Shown here piece after piece: positions 28,381-39,645 of a DNA stretch of 64,000 bases. The notes below the pieces were generated by a model that saw only the letters and a program-made list of their open reading frames with translations, searched no databases and had not been told where the DNA came from. The position numbers and the translations under genes are program-made. Positions within the stretch are counted from its first letter, which is position 1. Every line of letters starts with the position of its first letter. The DNA is from Staphylococcus aureus (GTDB lineage: Bacteria > Bacillota > Bacilli > Staphylococcales > Staphylococcaceae), in NCBI RefSeq assembly GCF_001027105.1, contig NZ_CP011526.1, positions 1,984,001 to 2,048,000 of the forward strand, read 5' to 3'.

Positions 28381-29172
28381 TTAACCTTTTTTTAAATAAG
28401 GTATAAATCTACAATATCCAAATAAGCCCCATCGATTCTTATAATAGTCAAAATAATTATATTCATGTATTACTCTTATTGTATTTGGTAAAATTTCATT
28501 CAATTTTTTTAAATCATTGTAACCATATTTAAAAACAGGTTGTGAGGATAACTTTGATACCGATTGATGTCTCTTTGTATTATTCGCAATTGTTTTTGAG
28601 CAAAATTCAATCGCAAATGTCAAATTATGATCTCCCATCTTTTTGATAATAGTGTCCAATAATTGAGTCATTACACTCTCATCAAAATACATCAATACAC
28701 CTTCAATAATAAACAATATATCTGACTTACTATTAAAAAATTTATAATTTTTGACATCATCAATCCAACTGTAATCTAGCATAGATTTAGATATCATCTT
28801 ATAACTATTACTTTCTTTAAAAAATGTTTTTCGTATTTCTATTGATTCTGGTACATCTAAATCTATCCATGATATTTTTTCTTTATTAAATCTTTGAAAC
28901 CTTGTATCTAAGCCACAACCTATATTGACCACGATTAAATCTTTATTATCCTTGATAAGCCTCTTAGTAACACAATCTATTATCACAGTACGTATACTAA
29001 TTCCAATTTGAGACATGTCATCACATGTAACATTTTTGTACATATCATCTAAACCATCAAATATTTTTTTTGATAGTGCGTCTTTTATTATTGGTTTTTC
29101 GTTTTCGTACTCTTTTGCTCGAGCTATCAAAGGAATTAACATTGATTCGGGAATTCCAACCAGTTGCTTCAT
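28381..29172 (-). CDS. Class I SAM-dependent methyltransferase, leucine-carboxyl/O-methyltransferase type
   Basis: This is a 263-residue protein. The SAM-binding motif VVNIGCGLDTRFQRF (about residues 80-95) and the acidic loop WIDLDVPESIEIRKTFF are typical of the LCM/Tcm-type O-methyltransferase family, as is FIIEGVLMYFDESVMTQLL. The C-terminus carries VFKYGYNDLKKLNEI and the aromatic-rich YNYFDYYKNRWGLFGYCRF. It is 61 bp downstream of fhuD1 on the same strand, and no terminator is visible between them, so it may be iron-regulated with fhuD1. The substrate is unknown. Confidence 0.8.
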   Translation of the reverse strand: MKQLVGIPESMLIPLIARAKEYENEKPIIKDALSKKIFDGLDDMYKNVTCDDMSQIGISIRTVIIDCVTKRLIKDNKDLIVVNIGCGLDTRFQRFNKEKISWIDLDVPESIEIRKTFFKESNSYKMISKSMLDYSWIDDVKNYKFFNSKSDILFIIEGVLMYFDESVMTQLLDTIIKKMGDHNLTFAIEFCSKTIANNTKRHQSVSKLSSQPVFKYGYNDLKKLNEILPNTIRVIHEYNYFDYYKNRWGLFGYCRFIPYLKKG

Positions 29173-29233
29173 TTAATCACTCCTTAAAAACATTAGTACC
29201 AATGCATAAGAAAATTTTTACAACTTATTTCTA

Positions 29234-30145
29234 TTATTTTTTATTTAAAATTTCTTTTTTTAATTTACTTCTCAAATGTTCTAATGTAATAGGATCTGTG
29301 AACCAATAATCTTCTGCTTTATATGAAATTACATGTCCTTTTTTTACAGCTTCAATATTCTGCCATGTATGTGTTTTTTCAAAATCAAATTTTCCGTACG
29401 AAGGTTTACTTAAAAATATATAATCACCAGCATATTTACTAATATTTTCTTTTGAAATGGAAGCATAGCCTTTTTTATCTTCTTGTAATTTATCTTTATA
29501 TTGCTTTGTCATTGGCATACCGAATGCATCATGAACAATATCCAAACCACGACCCCATGTAGAGTTATATATGTATATTTGCTTTTCATCTGGTTCAAAC
29601 ACAGATGCTGTTGCTTGACCAATTTTACTTTGAATTTCTTTTTTATCTTTTCTAGTTTTATCGTCCCACTCTTCAATCCATTTTTTAGCTTTATCTTCAT
29701 TATTAGTCAACTTGCCTATTTCTTTTAATATTTCTTTATGATTGTATTTATTGTATGTATATGGGATTGTTGGCGCTATTTTTTGGTATTTTTTTATATT
29801 TTTATCCATAGCATCTACAACAATTAAATCTGGTTTTGCTTTAGCAACTCTTTCAACATCATTTTCTCCAATATAATCAACCCCTTTTAAATAAGGTTTT
29901 AAAATTGAAGAATCTTTAGTTATATCTGAAACAGCAATTGGTTTGATTCCTAACTTTATAAAATCACCAACATAAAATCCAGTTAATACAGCAACTCTTT
30001 TAGGTTTCTCTGGTACTTTCAGTGTTTCACCATTTTCAATTTTATAGTCTGTAGTCTTTGTCGAGTTACTTGTTTTATCGACAGATGCTGAACACGCAGT
30101 CAAAATAAATAAATTACATAATAAAATTCCAATTAATCTTTTCAT
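29234..30145 (-). CDS. fhuD1: Ferric hydroxamate-binding lipoprotein FhuD1
   Basis: This 303-residue iron-siderophore substrate-binding lipoprotein has a signal peptide ending in the lipobox LTACS (Cys18). The FhuD-family core has VPEKPKRVAVLTGFYVGDFIKLGIKP, VAKAKPDLIVVD, the interlobe helix, and WGRGLDIVHDAFGMP. FhuD proteins lend hydroxamates such as ferrioxamine and ferrichrome to FhuBG/FhuC encoded elsewhere. The sequence resembles my memory of FhuD2 but is clearly a paralogue, which fits FhuD1. A Fur-like box overlaps its promoter. Confidence 0.82.
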   Translation of the reverse strand: MKRLIGILLCNLFILTACSASVDKTSNSTKTTDYKIENGETLKVPEKPKRVAVLTGFYVGDFIKLGIKPIAVSDITKDSSILKPYLKGVDYIGENDVERVAKAKPDLIVVDAMDKNIKKYQKIAPTIPYTYNKYNHKEILKEIGKLTNNEDKAKKWIEEWDDKTRKDKKEIQSKIGQATASVFEPDEKQIYIYNSTWGRGLDIVHDAFGMPMTKQYKDKLQEDKKGYASISKENISKYAGDYIFLSKPSYGKFDFEKTHTWQNIEAVKKGHVISYKAEDYWFTDPITLEHLRSKLKKEILNKK

Positions 30146-30169
30146 AATATCATCCTTTTGTTTTTCAAT

Positions 30170-30184
30170 TGATATTCATTTTCA
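30170..30184 (-). promoter_or_regulatory. Fur box upstream of fhuD1
   Basis: The minus-strand sequence TGAAAATGAATATCA matches the 7-1-7 Fur consensus TGATAATNATTATCA at 13 of 15 positions. It lies 25 bp upstream of the fhuD1 start, consistent with iron repression. Confidence 0.75.
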
Positions 30185-30305
30185 ATTATAAAATATTAAA
30201 AGAATTAGTCAACGCCTGTTAGTAATACACATCAGTAACATTTCTATTTTCATTTATGATATTATCTAATTATTAATTTATAATATAAAGGAGTATGAAA
30301 TTAAA

Positions 30306-31613
30306 ATGAACAAAGTCCACAAACCTTTATATTTTTATTTAATGCTTTTCTTCTCTACAACTATCATAGGTGCACTTTTATTGTATTTACCTTTTACTGG
30401 TAAAAAGCCAATATCTTTTTTAGATGCCCTATTTATAGCTTCAAGTGCATTTACAGTTACTGGCTTGTCCCCAGTTGATATAGGATCACAGTTTAATATA
30501 CTTGGTGAGATAGTAATACTATTATTAATTCAAATAGGTGGTCTGGGTATCGTGACCGTAACCCTATTGACACTAGTATTTTTAAATAGAAAGATATCAA
30601 TGAAAAATAGATTCTTGATTATGGTTACATGGAATATTGACGAACCTGGTGGTGTTATTAAGCTAATTAAACACTTGGCTATTTATAGTTTAGTCACTGA
30701 ATTAATTGGTATGATTTGTTTGTGTTTATCTTTTATACCAAAATTTGGTATAGGCAAAGGTTTATTTTTAAGCTTATTCACATCAGTATCAGCTTTTAAT
30801 AATGCTGGATTTGCCCTTTTTAAGAATAACTTAATAGATTATTCTAGTGATCCAATTGTCATTATTACAATCTCAATACTCATAATATTTGGAGGTATTG
30901 GACATTTTGTCGTGATAGACTTTATTAATTGTAAAAAATTGAGTAAATTATCTTTACATTCTAAATTAGTCTTAACTACAACTAGTATCCTAATAATTAT
31001 AGGAGCTATTACATTCTTTTTATTAGAACAGTTTAATACTATGCAACATATGGGACTAGTTGAAAAAATCGGAAATTCTTTTTTCCAATCAGTAACAACA
31101 CGAACAGCGGGTTTTAACAGTATAGATATAGCAAGCATTAACAAATCTACCGCATTAATGTTAATGCTACTTATGTTTATTGGTGGTGCCCCTCTCAGTG
31201 CAGCTGGAGGAATTAAAATAACTACTTTTGCAGTTGCGTTTATTTTTGTACTAAATTATATACGTAAAGAAAATAATGTTTCAGTATTCAATAAAGAAAT
31301 ATCTGACAAACATATAAAACTATCTATTGTTACCATTAATATCTCATTTCTATTTATCAGCATCATTACTTTTATATTATCGATAATTAATCCGAACATA
31401 TCATTAATCAAGTTATTATTCGAAGTGGTTTCTGCATTCGGAACAGTAGGGTTAAGTATGAACCTTACCACAGAATATCATGGTATTACTAAAATAATTA
31501 TTATATTCGTTATGCTTTGCGGTAAAGTAGGACTATTAACTTTATTAAGAACATTTATACCACCAAAAAGTCCTAAAAATTACCGCTACACTAAAGGACA
31601 AATTTATCTATAA
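30306..31613 (+). CDS. Ktr/Trk-family potassium transporter membrane subunit
   Basis: This 435-residue membrane protein belongs to the KtrB/TrkH superfamily, which forms the ion-conducting part of Na+-dependent K+ uptake systems. Four pore-loop repeats with central glycines are visible: SSAFTVTGLSPVDIG (about residue 50), SVSAFNNAGFALF, QSVTTRTAGFNSID and VVSAFGTVGLSMNLT. Each is flanked by paired hydrophobic helices. The regulatory subunit (KtrA/KtrC), which binds NAD/ATP and c-di-AMP, is not in the window. It is either ktrB or ktrD of S. aureus; I cannot decide which. AAAGGAG precedes the ATG. Confidence 0.88.
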   Translation: MNKVHKPLYFYLMLFFSTTIIGALLLYLPFTGKKPISFLDALFIASSAFTVTGLSPVDIGSQFNILGEIVILLLIQIGGLGIVTVTLLTLVFLNRKISMKNRFLIMVTWNIDEPGGVIKLIKHLAIYSLVTELIGMICLCLSFIPKFGIGKGLFLSLFTSVSAFNNAGFALFKNNLIDYSSDPIVIITISILIIFGGIGHFVVIDFINCKKLSKLSLHSKLVLTTTSILIIIGAITFFLLEQFNTMQHMGLVEKIGNSFFQSVTTRTAGFNSIDIASINKSTALMLMLLMFIGGAPLSAAGGIKITTFAVAFIFVLNYIRKENNVSVFNKEISDKHIKLSIVTINISFLFISIITFILSIINPNISLIKLLFEVVSAFGTVGLSMNLTTEYHGITKIIIIFVMLCGKVGLLTLLRTFIPPKSPKNYRYTKGQIYL

Positions 31614-31668
31614 AATAACTATCCATCTTTAATAAGAAATGAACTAGTGTTTTAATCTATTACATTAA

Positions 31669-31695
31669 AAAAACTACCTAAACAGGTAGTTTTTT
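31669..31695 (+). terminator. Terminator after the potassium transporter
   Basis: AAAACTACCT pairs with AGGTAGTTTT around an AAAC loop, followed by Ts. Confidence 0.85.
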
Positions 31696-31867
31696 ATTTA
31701 TTTTAGGCCGATTAAATGTCTTATGTCTTTAATTAAGTAAAATGCACAAGTACACCTTTAAAAAGATTTACTCAAAACTAAACTATACCTAGTTAACCGC
31801 TTGTGATTAAGAAATTTTAAATGTGGTTTCTTTTAATTATGTCAACCACCCATAAGGATTTTAATCA

Positions 31868-32166
31868 AGCACTCATTCATTCCTGCACTCGCAATATGCA
31901 TTACTTATAGAAGTGGATGCACTCTCATATTATGGCAATACCATAACTCCCGCACCATAATGATTTAAATACCATTATGAATCTCAATTACAAATTAGCA
32001 CATAAAAAAGACGCCTCCCATAAGTCTAGTCACCAAATGGAAAACGTCTCGTAATTAAAATATATTTGCGTGCATTCTAATTTGTACTTAGAATACATCA
32101 TACTCGTTCATAATGTAATTTTCTAATTAGTCAAAACTATATACAGTTTTACATCATTCCCGGCAT
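31868..32166 (+). pseudogene. Older SaPI integrase C-terminal remnant plus att-like repeat
   Basis: The stretch 31868-32057 is a degenerate copy of the integrase C-terminus found at about 35000-35176. It shares ACTCATTCA..., a GATTTAAATACCATTATGAAT segment, and a tail decoding to KKDASHKSSHQMENVS before TAA. The 166 bp from 32001 to 32166 match 35121-35288 almost base for base, including the last bases of groEL (ACATCATTCCCGGCAT against ACATCATTCCTGGCAT). So an island integrase end abutted a groEL-type att site here, separate from the one at groEL. Multiple stops make it non-coding. Confidence 0.7.
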
Positions 32167-32465
32167 TATGCACTAATAAAAACTTACTTTAATACACGCT
32201 TTAAAGATTATTAAATCAGCGTTTTAATTTTTAGACAACGCTATTATTTTTAGTTTTTCAATTCTATTATGTCATAATTATGTCACTCAAAAACTGTTTT
32301 CCAACATTGATTTATTGTTGGAAAATCTCGAAAATCTAGTCTATTTCTCCAACAATCGAAGAATTATGCCCTTTTTTCTCCCTTTAAATAAGTCATAATA
32401 CGAGGCATACATGCAACATTTACAATAAAATATGTTCCTACATCGTATTATACGAATGCTCACAC
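32167..32465. other. Island-remnant intergenic DNA
   Basis: About 300 bp with no gene. It contains an inverted repeat TTTTCCAACA...TGTTGGAAAA (32297-32325) and a partial third CCAACA, perhaps an old terminator or regulator site. Confidence 0.4.
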
Positions 32466-32909
32466 TTATAGTTGTTTAGTAAACCCAGATGTATTGCTAA
32501 CATACCCATTATCACTATATAGTTTATGTGCAGATAGTCTTTCATTTCTATTACCACTATTTAGTGTTATTGCTTTACAATTCAACCGTTTAGAAAATTC
32601 TTCAGAATCAGCTAATAATCTCTTTCCATAACCTTTTTTCCTAAATTCAGAATGTATAACAAACGCAAGGATTCTCATATACTCTGCATTTTTTTCGTAA
32701 AACATCATTTTACACATACCACTTAAACCAATTATTTTATTTTCTTTTATCAAAAGCAGTAGGAAGTAATCATCATGATTCGTTATTTTCTTTAGTCTCT
32801 TTTTTAAATCATTCTCATTTGTTGGATAACCTAGATCATCATATAATTTACATAGTTGATTTAATTTTTCAAAATCACTGTTATTAAACAATCTTGTAAT
32901 TATGCTCAT
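32466..32909 (-). CDS. GNAT-family N-acetyltransferase
   Basis: This 147-residue protein has the GNAT fold: an N-terminal strand-helix (IITRLFNNSDFEKLNQLCKLYDDLGYP), the substrate region, the acetyl-CoA loop RKKGYGKRLLADSEEF (the Q/RxxGxG/A motif at about residue 93), and the terminal strand with ERLSAHKLYSDNGYV. Its acceptor substrate is unknown. I chose ATG at 32909 with AGGGTGGG upstream; a GTG three codons earlier overlaps that site. It lies inside the decayed island next to groEL and is probably accessory DNA. Confidence 0.78.
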   Translation of the reverse strand: MSIITRLFNNSDFEKLNQLCKLYDDLGYPTNENDLKKRLKKITNHDDYFLLLLIKENKIIGLSGMCKMMFYEKNAEYMRILAFVIHSEFRKKGYGKRLLADSEEFSKRLNCKAITLNSGNRNERLSAHKLYSDNGYVSNTSGFTKQL

Positions 32910-33014
32910 ATAACCCACCCTAAAAATATTATGTACCTATTGTTACATACAATAGATACGCAAAATCATTTCTCACTGCAAATCAGGACGTTTCTCAGCG
33001 TAAACAAATCATTT

Positions 33015-33533
33015 CTATTCTTTTGAAAAATATCTGCATATCTTCACAGTAATTTTATAACAGATTAATAAAATTAAAAAAAACATAACAACAAGTATTA
33101 TAATAAATATTATAATAGCTATCGTATTAAATAGTTTAGAATATGCAAACTGAAAAATAAAAATCACAATTAAAATACTAAGTAATGTAAATGGTAATAG
33201 CATCATCAGATCTTTAACATTATTTCTTTGTTCTTGCTCCCAATCGCTAATAGCCCTAAAACTACTTTTTTTATCTATAGGCGATGTAAAAATACCATAT
33301 ATTGAAGGTGCTATACCTCCTAAAATAGCAGTTCCCAAAGTTGTCATTACTGAAATTACTGCGAAAGTATCATCCGAAAGCAATAAATTCAAACTAATGC
33401 ATTGTTTATTACCCATCGAATTTATTGACCAAATAGCTAGAGAAATAAACAACCCAAAATTTAAAATAAATGATATAGTAATAGCAATTGTTTACAAAAC
33501 ACGAAATTTTTCATTTTTATTTATATTATCCAT
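33015..33533 (-). pseudogene. Membrane protein gene interrupted by a nonsense codon
   Basis: A good start (ATG at 33533, with AAAGGGAG five bases upstream) opens MDNINKNEKFRVL and then hits TAA at 33492-33494 in codon 14. The same frame continues without interruption to 33015, reading ITISFILNFGLFISLAIW, a cytoplasmic segment, then LLPFTLLSILIVIFIFQFAYSKLF and IAIIIFIIILVVMFFLILLICYK. So one point mutation splits an otherwise intact protein of about 172 residues with three or four membrane segments. No family recognised. A downstream restart is possible but no ribosome binding site is evident. Confidence 0.65.
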
Positions 33534-33769
33534 TTTTCTCCCTTTTTCTTAAATCATTTTATTATATATTACAATAATCAATCTGAAATGTTGATGTAAT
33601 TTGAAAAAAATATCATACTTTTACTCCTGAAAACCTCCCTAAATCATCAATATGAAAATCAGTATTAGGATATTGCGTTTACAACTCTTTTAAATCTCAC
33701 TCATTCTTCTCATCGTCTTAACCGATACTATCAATAAATACTGGCAACACCATAAAATATATACCCAAT

Positions 33770-34360
33770 TTATAAAAACCTAATTGACTCATAATCTTCT
33801 AACGGTATATCATCCACAATCACAGTATGATTAGGATTATCGTTAGATACATCTTTCACTGCCTTATCTAACCCCTCATCACCTCCGTCCCATTCACCAA
33901 TATTAATGAATATAGGTACATTACCGTTTATATCATGCTTATCTGTAAATAATTTATGATATTTACCCAACATATCACGAGCTTTTAAACGATCACTAGG
34001 TTTTATTGGTACCTCTATCAGTTCAACATGTTCATTATAGACTAATTGTACTTTGCCACTTTGTGGATTTTCTTTATATTCTCCACGCTTGACTACAACT
34101 TCTTTCGTTTCTGTTTCATCACCGACTGCCGCATTCGTTAGCACATGTAATAACTCTTTTGCGGTTAATACATTCTCATCTATAATCTTATCTTTTTGTT
34201 CTTGTATATATTGCTTGATGTGCGGCTTTTTCAATAACCTACACGCTGTCACATGTGCGCTATTTGCGTTATATCCTGCTTTTATGGCACTTTGTGTTAC
34301 ATTCAGTGTTCTAATATACTCATTCACAAAACGTGCTTGCTTTGCAGTTAACTCACTCAT
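33770..34360 (-). CDS. terS: SaPI terminase small subunit TerS
   Basis: This 196-residue protein has the N-terminal DNA-binding domain typical of phage and SaPI small terminases (ELTAKQARFVNEYIRTLNVTQSAIKAGYNANSAHVTACRLLKKPHIKQYI). A central oligomerisation segment (ENVLTAKELLHVLTNAAVGDETETKEVVV) and the C-terminal large-subunit contact region follow. In SaPIs, TerS redirects a helper phage's packaging machinery to island DNA. It is the clearest SaPI hallmark left in this scar. The start overlaps the upstream ORF by 4 bp. The ORF is intact, but with the rest of the island gone it probably has no function. Confidence 0.88.
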   Translation of the reverse strand: MSELTAKQARFVNEYIRTLNVTQSAIKAGYNANSAHVTACRLLKKPHIKQYIQEQKDKIIDENVLTAKELLHVLTNAAVGDETETKEVVVKRGEYKENPQSGKVQLVYNEHVELIEVPIKPSDRLKARDMLGKYHKLFTDKHDINGNVPIFINIGEWDGGDEGLDKAVKDVSNDNPNHTVIVDDIPLEDYESIRFL

Positions 34361-34636
34361 TTTATCACCCCCACAATTTTATCTAATATGGTTTCATACC
34401 ATAATATTACAGATTGTTCTGAACAATCTAAGGCACTACTAATATCTTGATAACTAAGTCCTTGTATAAGGGAGTCAAAAATATAAAACTCTTTATCGGT
34501 CGCTAATCTGTCAACAATCATTTCTATGTGATTCTTTATAATATGATCATTGACATTATCGTCTGTCATCAATTCGTCAGAATCTTCATCACCTATTAAA
34601 AAGAAATCATCAGTATTTATTTCATCATCGCCCCGT
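34357..34636 (-). pseudogene. Partial SaPI gene upstream of terS, 5' end deleted
   Basis: The frame reads GDDEINTDDFFLIGDEDSDE then LMTDDNVNDHIIKNHIEMIVDRLATDKEFYIF and a helix-turn-helix-like tail (LSYQDISSALDCSEQSVILWYE). It resembles small ArpU/sigma-like proteins encoded just before terS in phages and SaPIs. A stop lies in frame immediately at the junction (about 34637), with no proper start, so the N-terminus was lost at the deletion point that also truncates the integrase. Confidence 0.55.
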
Positions 34637-35120
34637 TAACTAGCTTTGAAGTCTTTAGCACACTTGCATATACCGGCTGTCGTGCTGGCGAGATACTAGC
34701 ATTGAAGTGGTCTGATATTGATTTTGAAAACAACACGATTAGTATTACTAAAACATATTACAATCCAAATAATAACAAGAAGAAATATCAGATACTTCCC
34801 CCTAAAACTGAAAGTTCTATCGGTAAGATTTCCGTTGACCCAAATGTAATAAAGGTGTTGCGTGATTATAAGATAAACGTTCAAAATAATTGGAAAAACG
34901 AATTATATAATGATAACCATTGTAATGAAAAAACTATCAATGTGGATACAAACCATTATGTCACGTACCAGCATACTCAAAAATATCTCTACGCACTCAT
35001 TCAGATACACACATTGCGCATTGCTCATAGAATCAGGTGTACACATTAAAGAAATACAAGAACGATTACGGCATAAAGATATCAATACCACTATGAATAT
35101 CTATGCTAAAATCACAAATT

Positions 35121-36908
<1,788 letters not shown>

Positions 36909-36962
36909 TTAGTTGTGTTTCATTTTCGTTCTATTTAATTTATTTATGAATTAAGTTCTGTA

Positions 36963-37259
<297 letters not shown>

Positions 37260-37275
37260 TTAAAAAACCTAAAGT

Positions 37276-37302
37276 TTAGCACTTAACATTAAAGAGTGCT
37301 AA
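37276..37302 (-). promoter_or_regulatory. CIRCE operator (HrcA) upstream of groES
   Basis: TTAGCACTT-N9-GAGTGCTAA matches the CIRCE consensus TTAGCACTC-N9-GAGTGCTAA at 17 of 18 positions. It lies 29 bp before groES. A possible CtsR half-pair (GGTCAAA at 37327-37333, then AAGTCAT at 37339-37345) lies just upstream but is imperfect. Dual HrcA/CtsR control of groESL is known in S. aureus. Confidence 0.92.
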
Positions 37303-37421
37303 CATACATTTATAATAATCAAATTTGGTCAAAATTTCAAGTCATAACCTTTTAATTAAGTTTTGTAACTTCAAGTTATTTACGATAAAATAAATTATAA
37401 ACAAATATTTGGAGGAAAATT

Positions 37422-38165
37422 ATGACAAGATTATGGGCATCATTGCTAACTGTTATTATTTATATATTGTCTCAATTTTTACCGCTTCTCATTGTAAAAA
37501 AATTACCATTTGTACAATATAGTGGCATAGAACTGACTAAAGCAGTCATTTACATACAACTTGTTCTATTTTTAATCGCCGCCACGACGATTATTTTAAT
37601 TAATTTAAAAATTAAAAATCCAACAAAATTAGAATTAGAAGTTAAAGAACCTAAAAAATATATCATTCCATGGGCATTGCTTGGATTTGCATTGGTAATG
37701 ATTTATCAAATGGTAGTGAGCATTGTATTAACGCAAATTTATGGTGGACAACAAGTAAGTCCTAATACAGAAAAGCTAATTATTATTGCTCGAAAAATAC
37801 CTATATTTATCTTCTTTGTATCTATTATTGGTCCTTTATTAGAAGAATATGTATTCAGAAAAGTAATCTTTGGAGAATTATTTAATGCGATTAAAGGTAA
37901 TCGTATCGTGGCATTTATTATTGCTACAACAGTAAGTTCATTAATATTTGCATTAGCACATAATGATTTCAAATTTATTCCAGTTTATTTTGGTATGGGT
38001 GTCATTTTTTCATTAGCATATGTTTGGACAAAACGGCTTGCTGTTCCAATTATTATCCATATGTTACAAAACGGATTTGTCGTTATATTCCAATTACTTA
38101 ATCCTGAGGCTTTGAAAAAAGCCACGGAACAAGCGAATTTTATATATCACATTTTTATTCCATAA
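37422..38165 (+). CDS. mroQ: CPBP intramembrane metalloprotease MroQ
   Basis: This 247-residue Abi/CAAX-type membrane protease has about seven hydrophobic segments. The catalytic motif EEYVFRK gives Glu141/Glu142 and Arg146, and the family's second and third motifs are FALAHNDF (His180) and a later IIIHMLQNG. From published work, MroQ promotes maturation or export of the agr autoinducing peptide in group I and II strains, which suits its place 5 kb from agr. GGAGG precedes the ATG. Confidence 0.9.
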   Translation: MTRLWASLLTVIIYILSQFLPLLIVKKLPFVQYSGIELTKAVIYIQLVLFLIAATTIILINLKIKNPTKLELEVKEPKKYIIPWALLGFALVMIYQMVVSIVLTQIYGGQQVSPNTEKLIIIARKIPIFIFFVSIIGPLLEEYVFRKVIFGELFNAIKGNRIVAFIIATTVSSLIFALAHNDFKFIPVYFGMGVIFSLAYVWTKRLAVPIIIHMLQNGFVVIFQLLNPEALKKATEQANFIYHIFIP

Positions 38166-38170
38166 TAAAA

Positions 38171-38214
38171 AAAACGAATCACACACGGATTATCGTCGCT
38201 GTGATTCGTTTTTA
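38171..38214. terminator. Bidirectional terminator overlapping the sdrH stop codon
   Basis: AAAACGAATCACA pairs with TGTGATTCGTTTT between mroQ and convergent sdrH. The right arm contains the last sdrH codons (stop at 38190-38192). Confidence 0.8.
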
Positions 38215-39449
38215 TTTTTCTTTTTATTTCGCTTTACAAATAAGAATAGCATGATTGAAAATACCACCATCATAGAACATACAATTGCTAGCCAACTTTT
38301 ACTATATGCAGTTGACGCACTTTTCTTATTATCTTCTTGTTTTTTAACTACTGTAAAATCGTCTTTTTCATGCGGTTCAAATGAGCGTTGTTTTGAATCC
38401 GGCTTATCTTCGGGCTTTTTCAAATCTGGCATTGATCCAATTTCACCAGTAATTAATGCGAGTACTTGTTCATCTAAATTACGATAGTACCTTTCTGATT
38501 TCAATGGATTGAAATATTGGAATCTAAAGTAATTCGATTGCTGTTGTAATCCATTTAAATATGCATTTCCGCTGAAATTTTGTTTTCGAATAATATTATA
38601 AATGTCTTCATCAGTAACTTCTCCATAATCTTTGCCCAACTTATTAATTTGATTTAAAATATACGGATTATACTTGTAAGCCCCATTTGCCAAGGCTAAA
38701 AATCGTTGGGATACAAAATCATTACCAGTAGGATTTTGTGAGTTTCCTTGATTCCCATTTGGTTGCCATTGACCTTGATTAGATCCATCTGAAGCATTTG
38801 GGTTCCATGTCCCCCCATTTTTCGAGCCACCAGAATGATTGGAATCCCCAGGTTGATCGGGATCTGGTGACGGGTTAGGATTTGGCTTATTAGGGTCTGG
38901 TTTTGGATTCGGATTTGGCTTTGGTTTATCTGGATCTGGTTTTGGATCCGGATTTGGCTTTGGTTTATCTGGGTCTGGTTTTGGATCTGGATTTGGTTTC
39001 GGGTTATCTGGATCTGGTTTTGGATCCGGATTTGGCTTTGGTTTATCTGGGTCTGGTTTTGGATCCGGTTTTGGTTTCGGGTTATCTGGATCTGGTTTAG
39101 GATTCGGACTTGAGTTTTGGTTATTTGGGTCTGGTTTTGAATCTGTACTTGGGTTTTGGTTGTTTGAGTCTGGCTTCACATTATTCGAATCAGGATTAGC
39201 ATCACGACTATTCGAACCTGTTCCTTCATTACCCGTTTGATTTGATTCGTGAGGTGTCCCAGTCTCATTATTATTCATTTCACTATTTACTGATGGTGAA
39301 GTTATATTATGATTCAAATTAGTAGTTGGTTTTTCTCCATTTAAGTTATCCTTTGCTTCAACTGTGTGCGTTGCAAGCCCTAAACTACTACTACTTAAAA
39401 TTAAAATACTTGTTGAAAGTAACATTTTCTTAAACCAATGATATGACAT
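38190..39449 (-). CDS. sdrH: Membrane-anchored Sdr-like protein SdrH
   Basis: This 419-residue exported protein has a signal peptide (KKMLLSTSILILSSSSLGLATHTVEA), then an N/S/E-rich region and a long proline-lysine-aspartate repeat (DPDKPKPNPDPKP units, about residues 115-215). A folded central domain follows (VSQRFLALANGAYKYNPYILNQI ... RYYRNLDEQVLALITGEIG), and a C-terminal transmembrane helix (SWLAIVCSMMVVFSIMLFLFV) ends in a basic tail. There is no LPXTG sorting signal, so it is membrane-anchored, unlike SdrC/D/E. It is reported to act with MroQ in agr function. The ATG at 39449 follows GGGAGG. Confidence 0.9.
   Translation of the reverse strand: MSYHWFKKMLLSTSILILSSSSLGLATHTVEAKDNLNGEKPTTNLNHNITSPSVNSEMNNNETGTPHESNQTGNEGTGSNSRDANPDSNNVKPDSNNQNPSTDSKPDPNNQNSSPNPKPDPDNPKPKPDPKPDPDKPKPNPDPKPDPDNPKPNPDPKPDPDKPKPNPDPKPDPDKPKPNPNPKPDPNKPNPNPSPDPDQPGDSNHSGGSKNGGTWNPNASDGSNQGQWQPNGNQGNSQNPTGNDFVSQRFLALANGAYKYNPYILNQINKLGKDYGEVTDEDIYNIIRKQNFSGNAYLNGLQQQSNYFRFQYFNPLKSERYYRNLDEQVLALITGEIGSMPDLKKPEDKPDSKQRSFEPHEKDDFTVVKKQEDNKKSASTAYSKSWLAIVCSMMVVFSIMLFLFVKRNKKKNKNESQRR
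38870..39125. repeat. In-gene tandem repeat of sdrH
   Basis: The DNA consists of about ten imperfect 24-39-bp units related to TCTGGATCTGGTTTTGG (minus-strand coding). They encode D-P-K-P-rich repeats. Near-identical units make it prone to length change. Confidence 0.8.
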
Positions 39450-39645
39450 TTCACGAGACACCTCCCTTTTTCATGTAAGTATTAATCTAAGTATAATAAA
39501 TATGCGTTGAAAATGCATTTATATTTGGAATTTGAAAATGAATATTAATATTCTTGAAATTTTCGTAAATATTGCTTTACAAGTACGAGTATAAATTTTA
39601 TACTTAGTCTATTAAGTATTCTTTACTAAAGAAGGAGCAATAATT

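Noticed and set aside
37327-37345. CtsR heptad pair upstream of groES
   Set aside because: Only one heptad is perfect and the spacing to the second is off by two, so it is mentioned only in the CIRCE entry.
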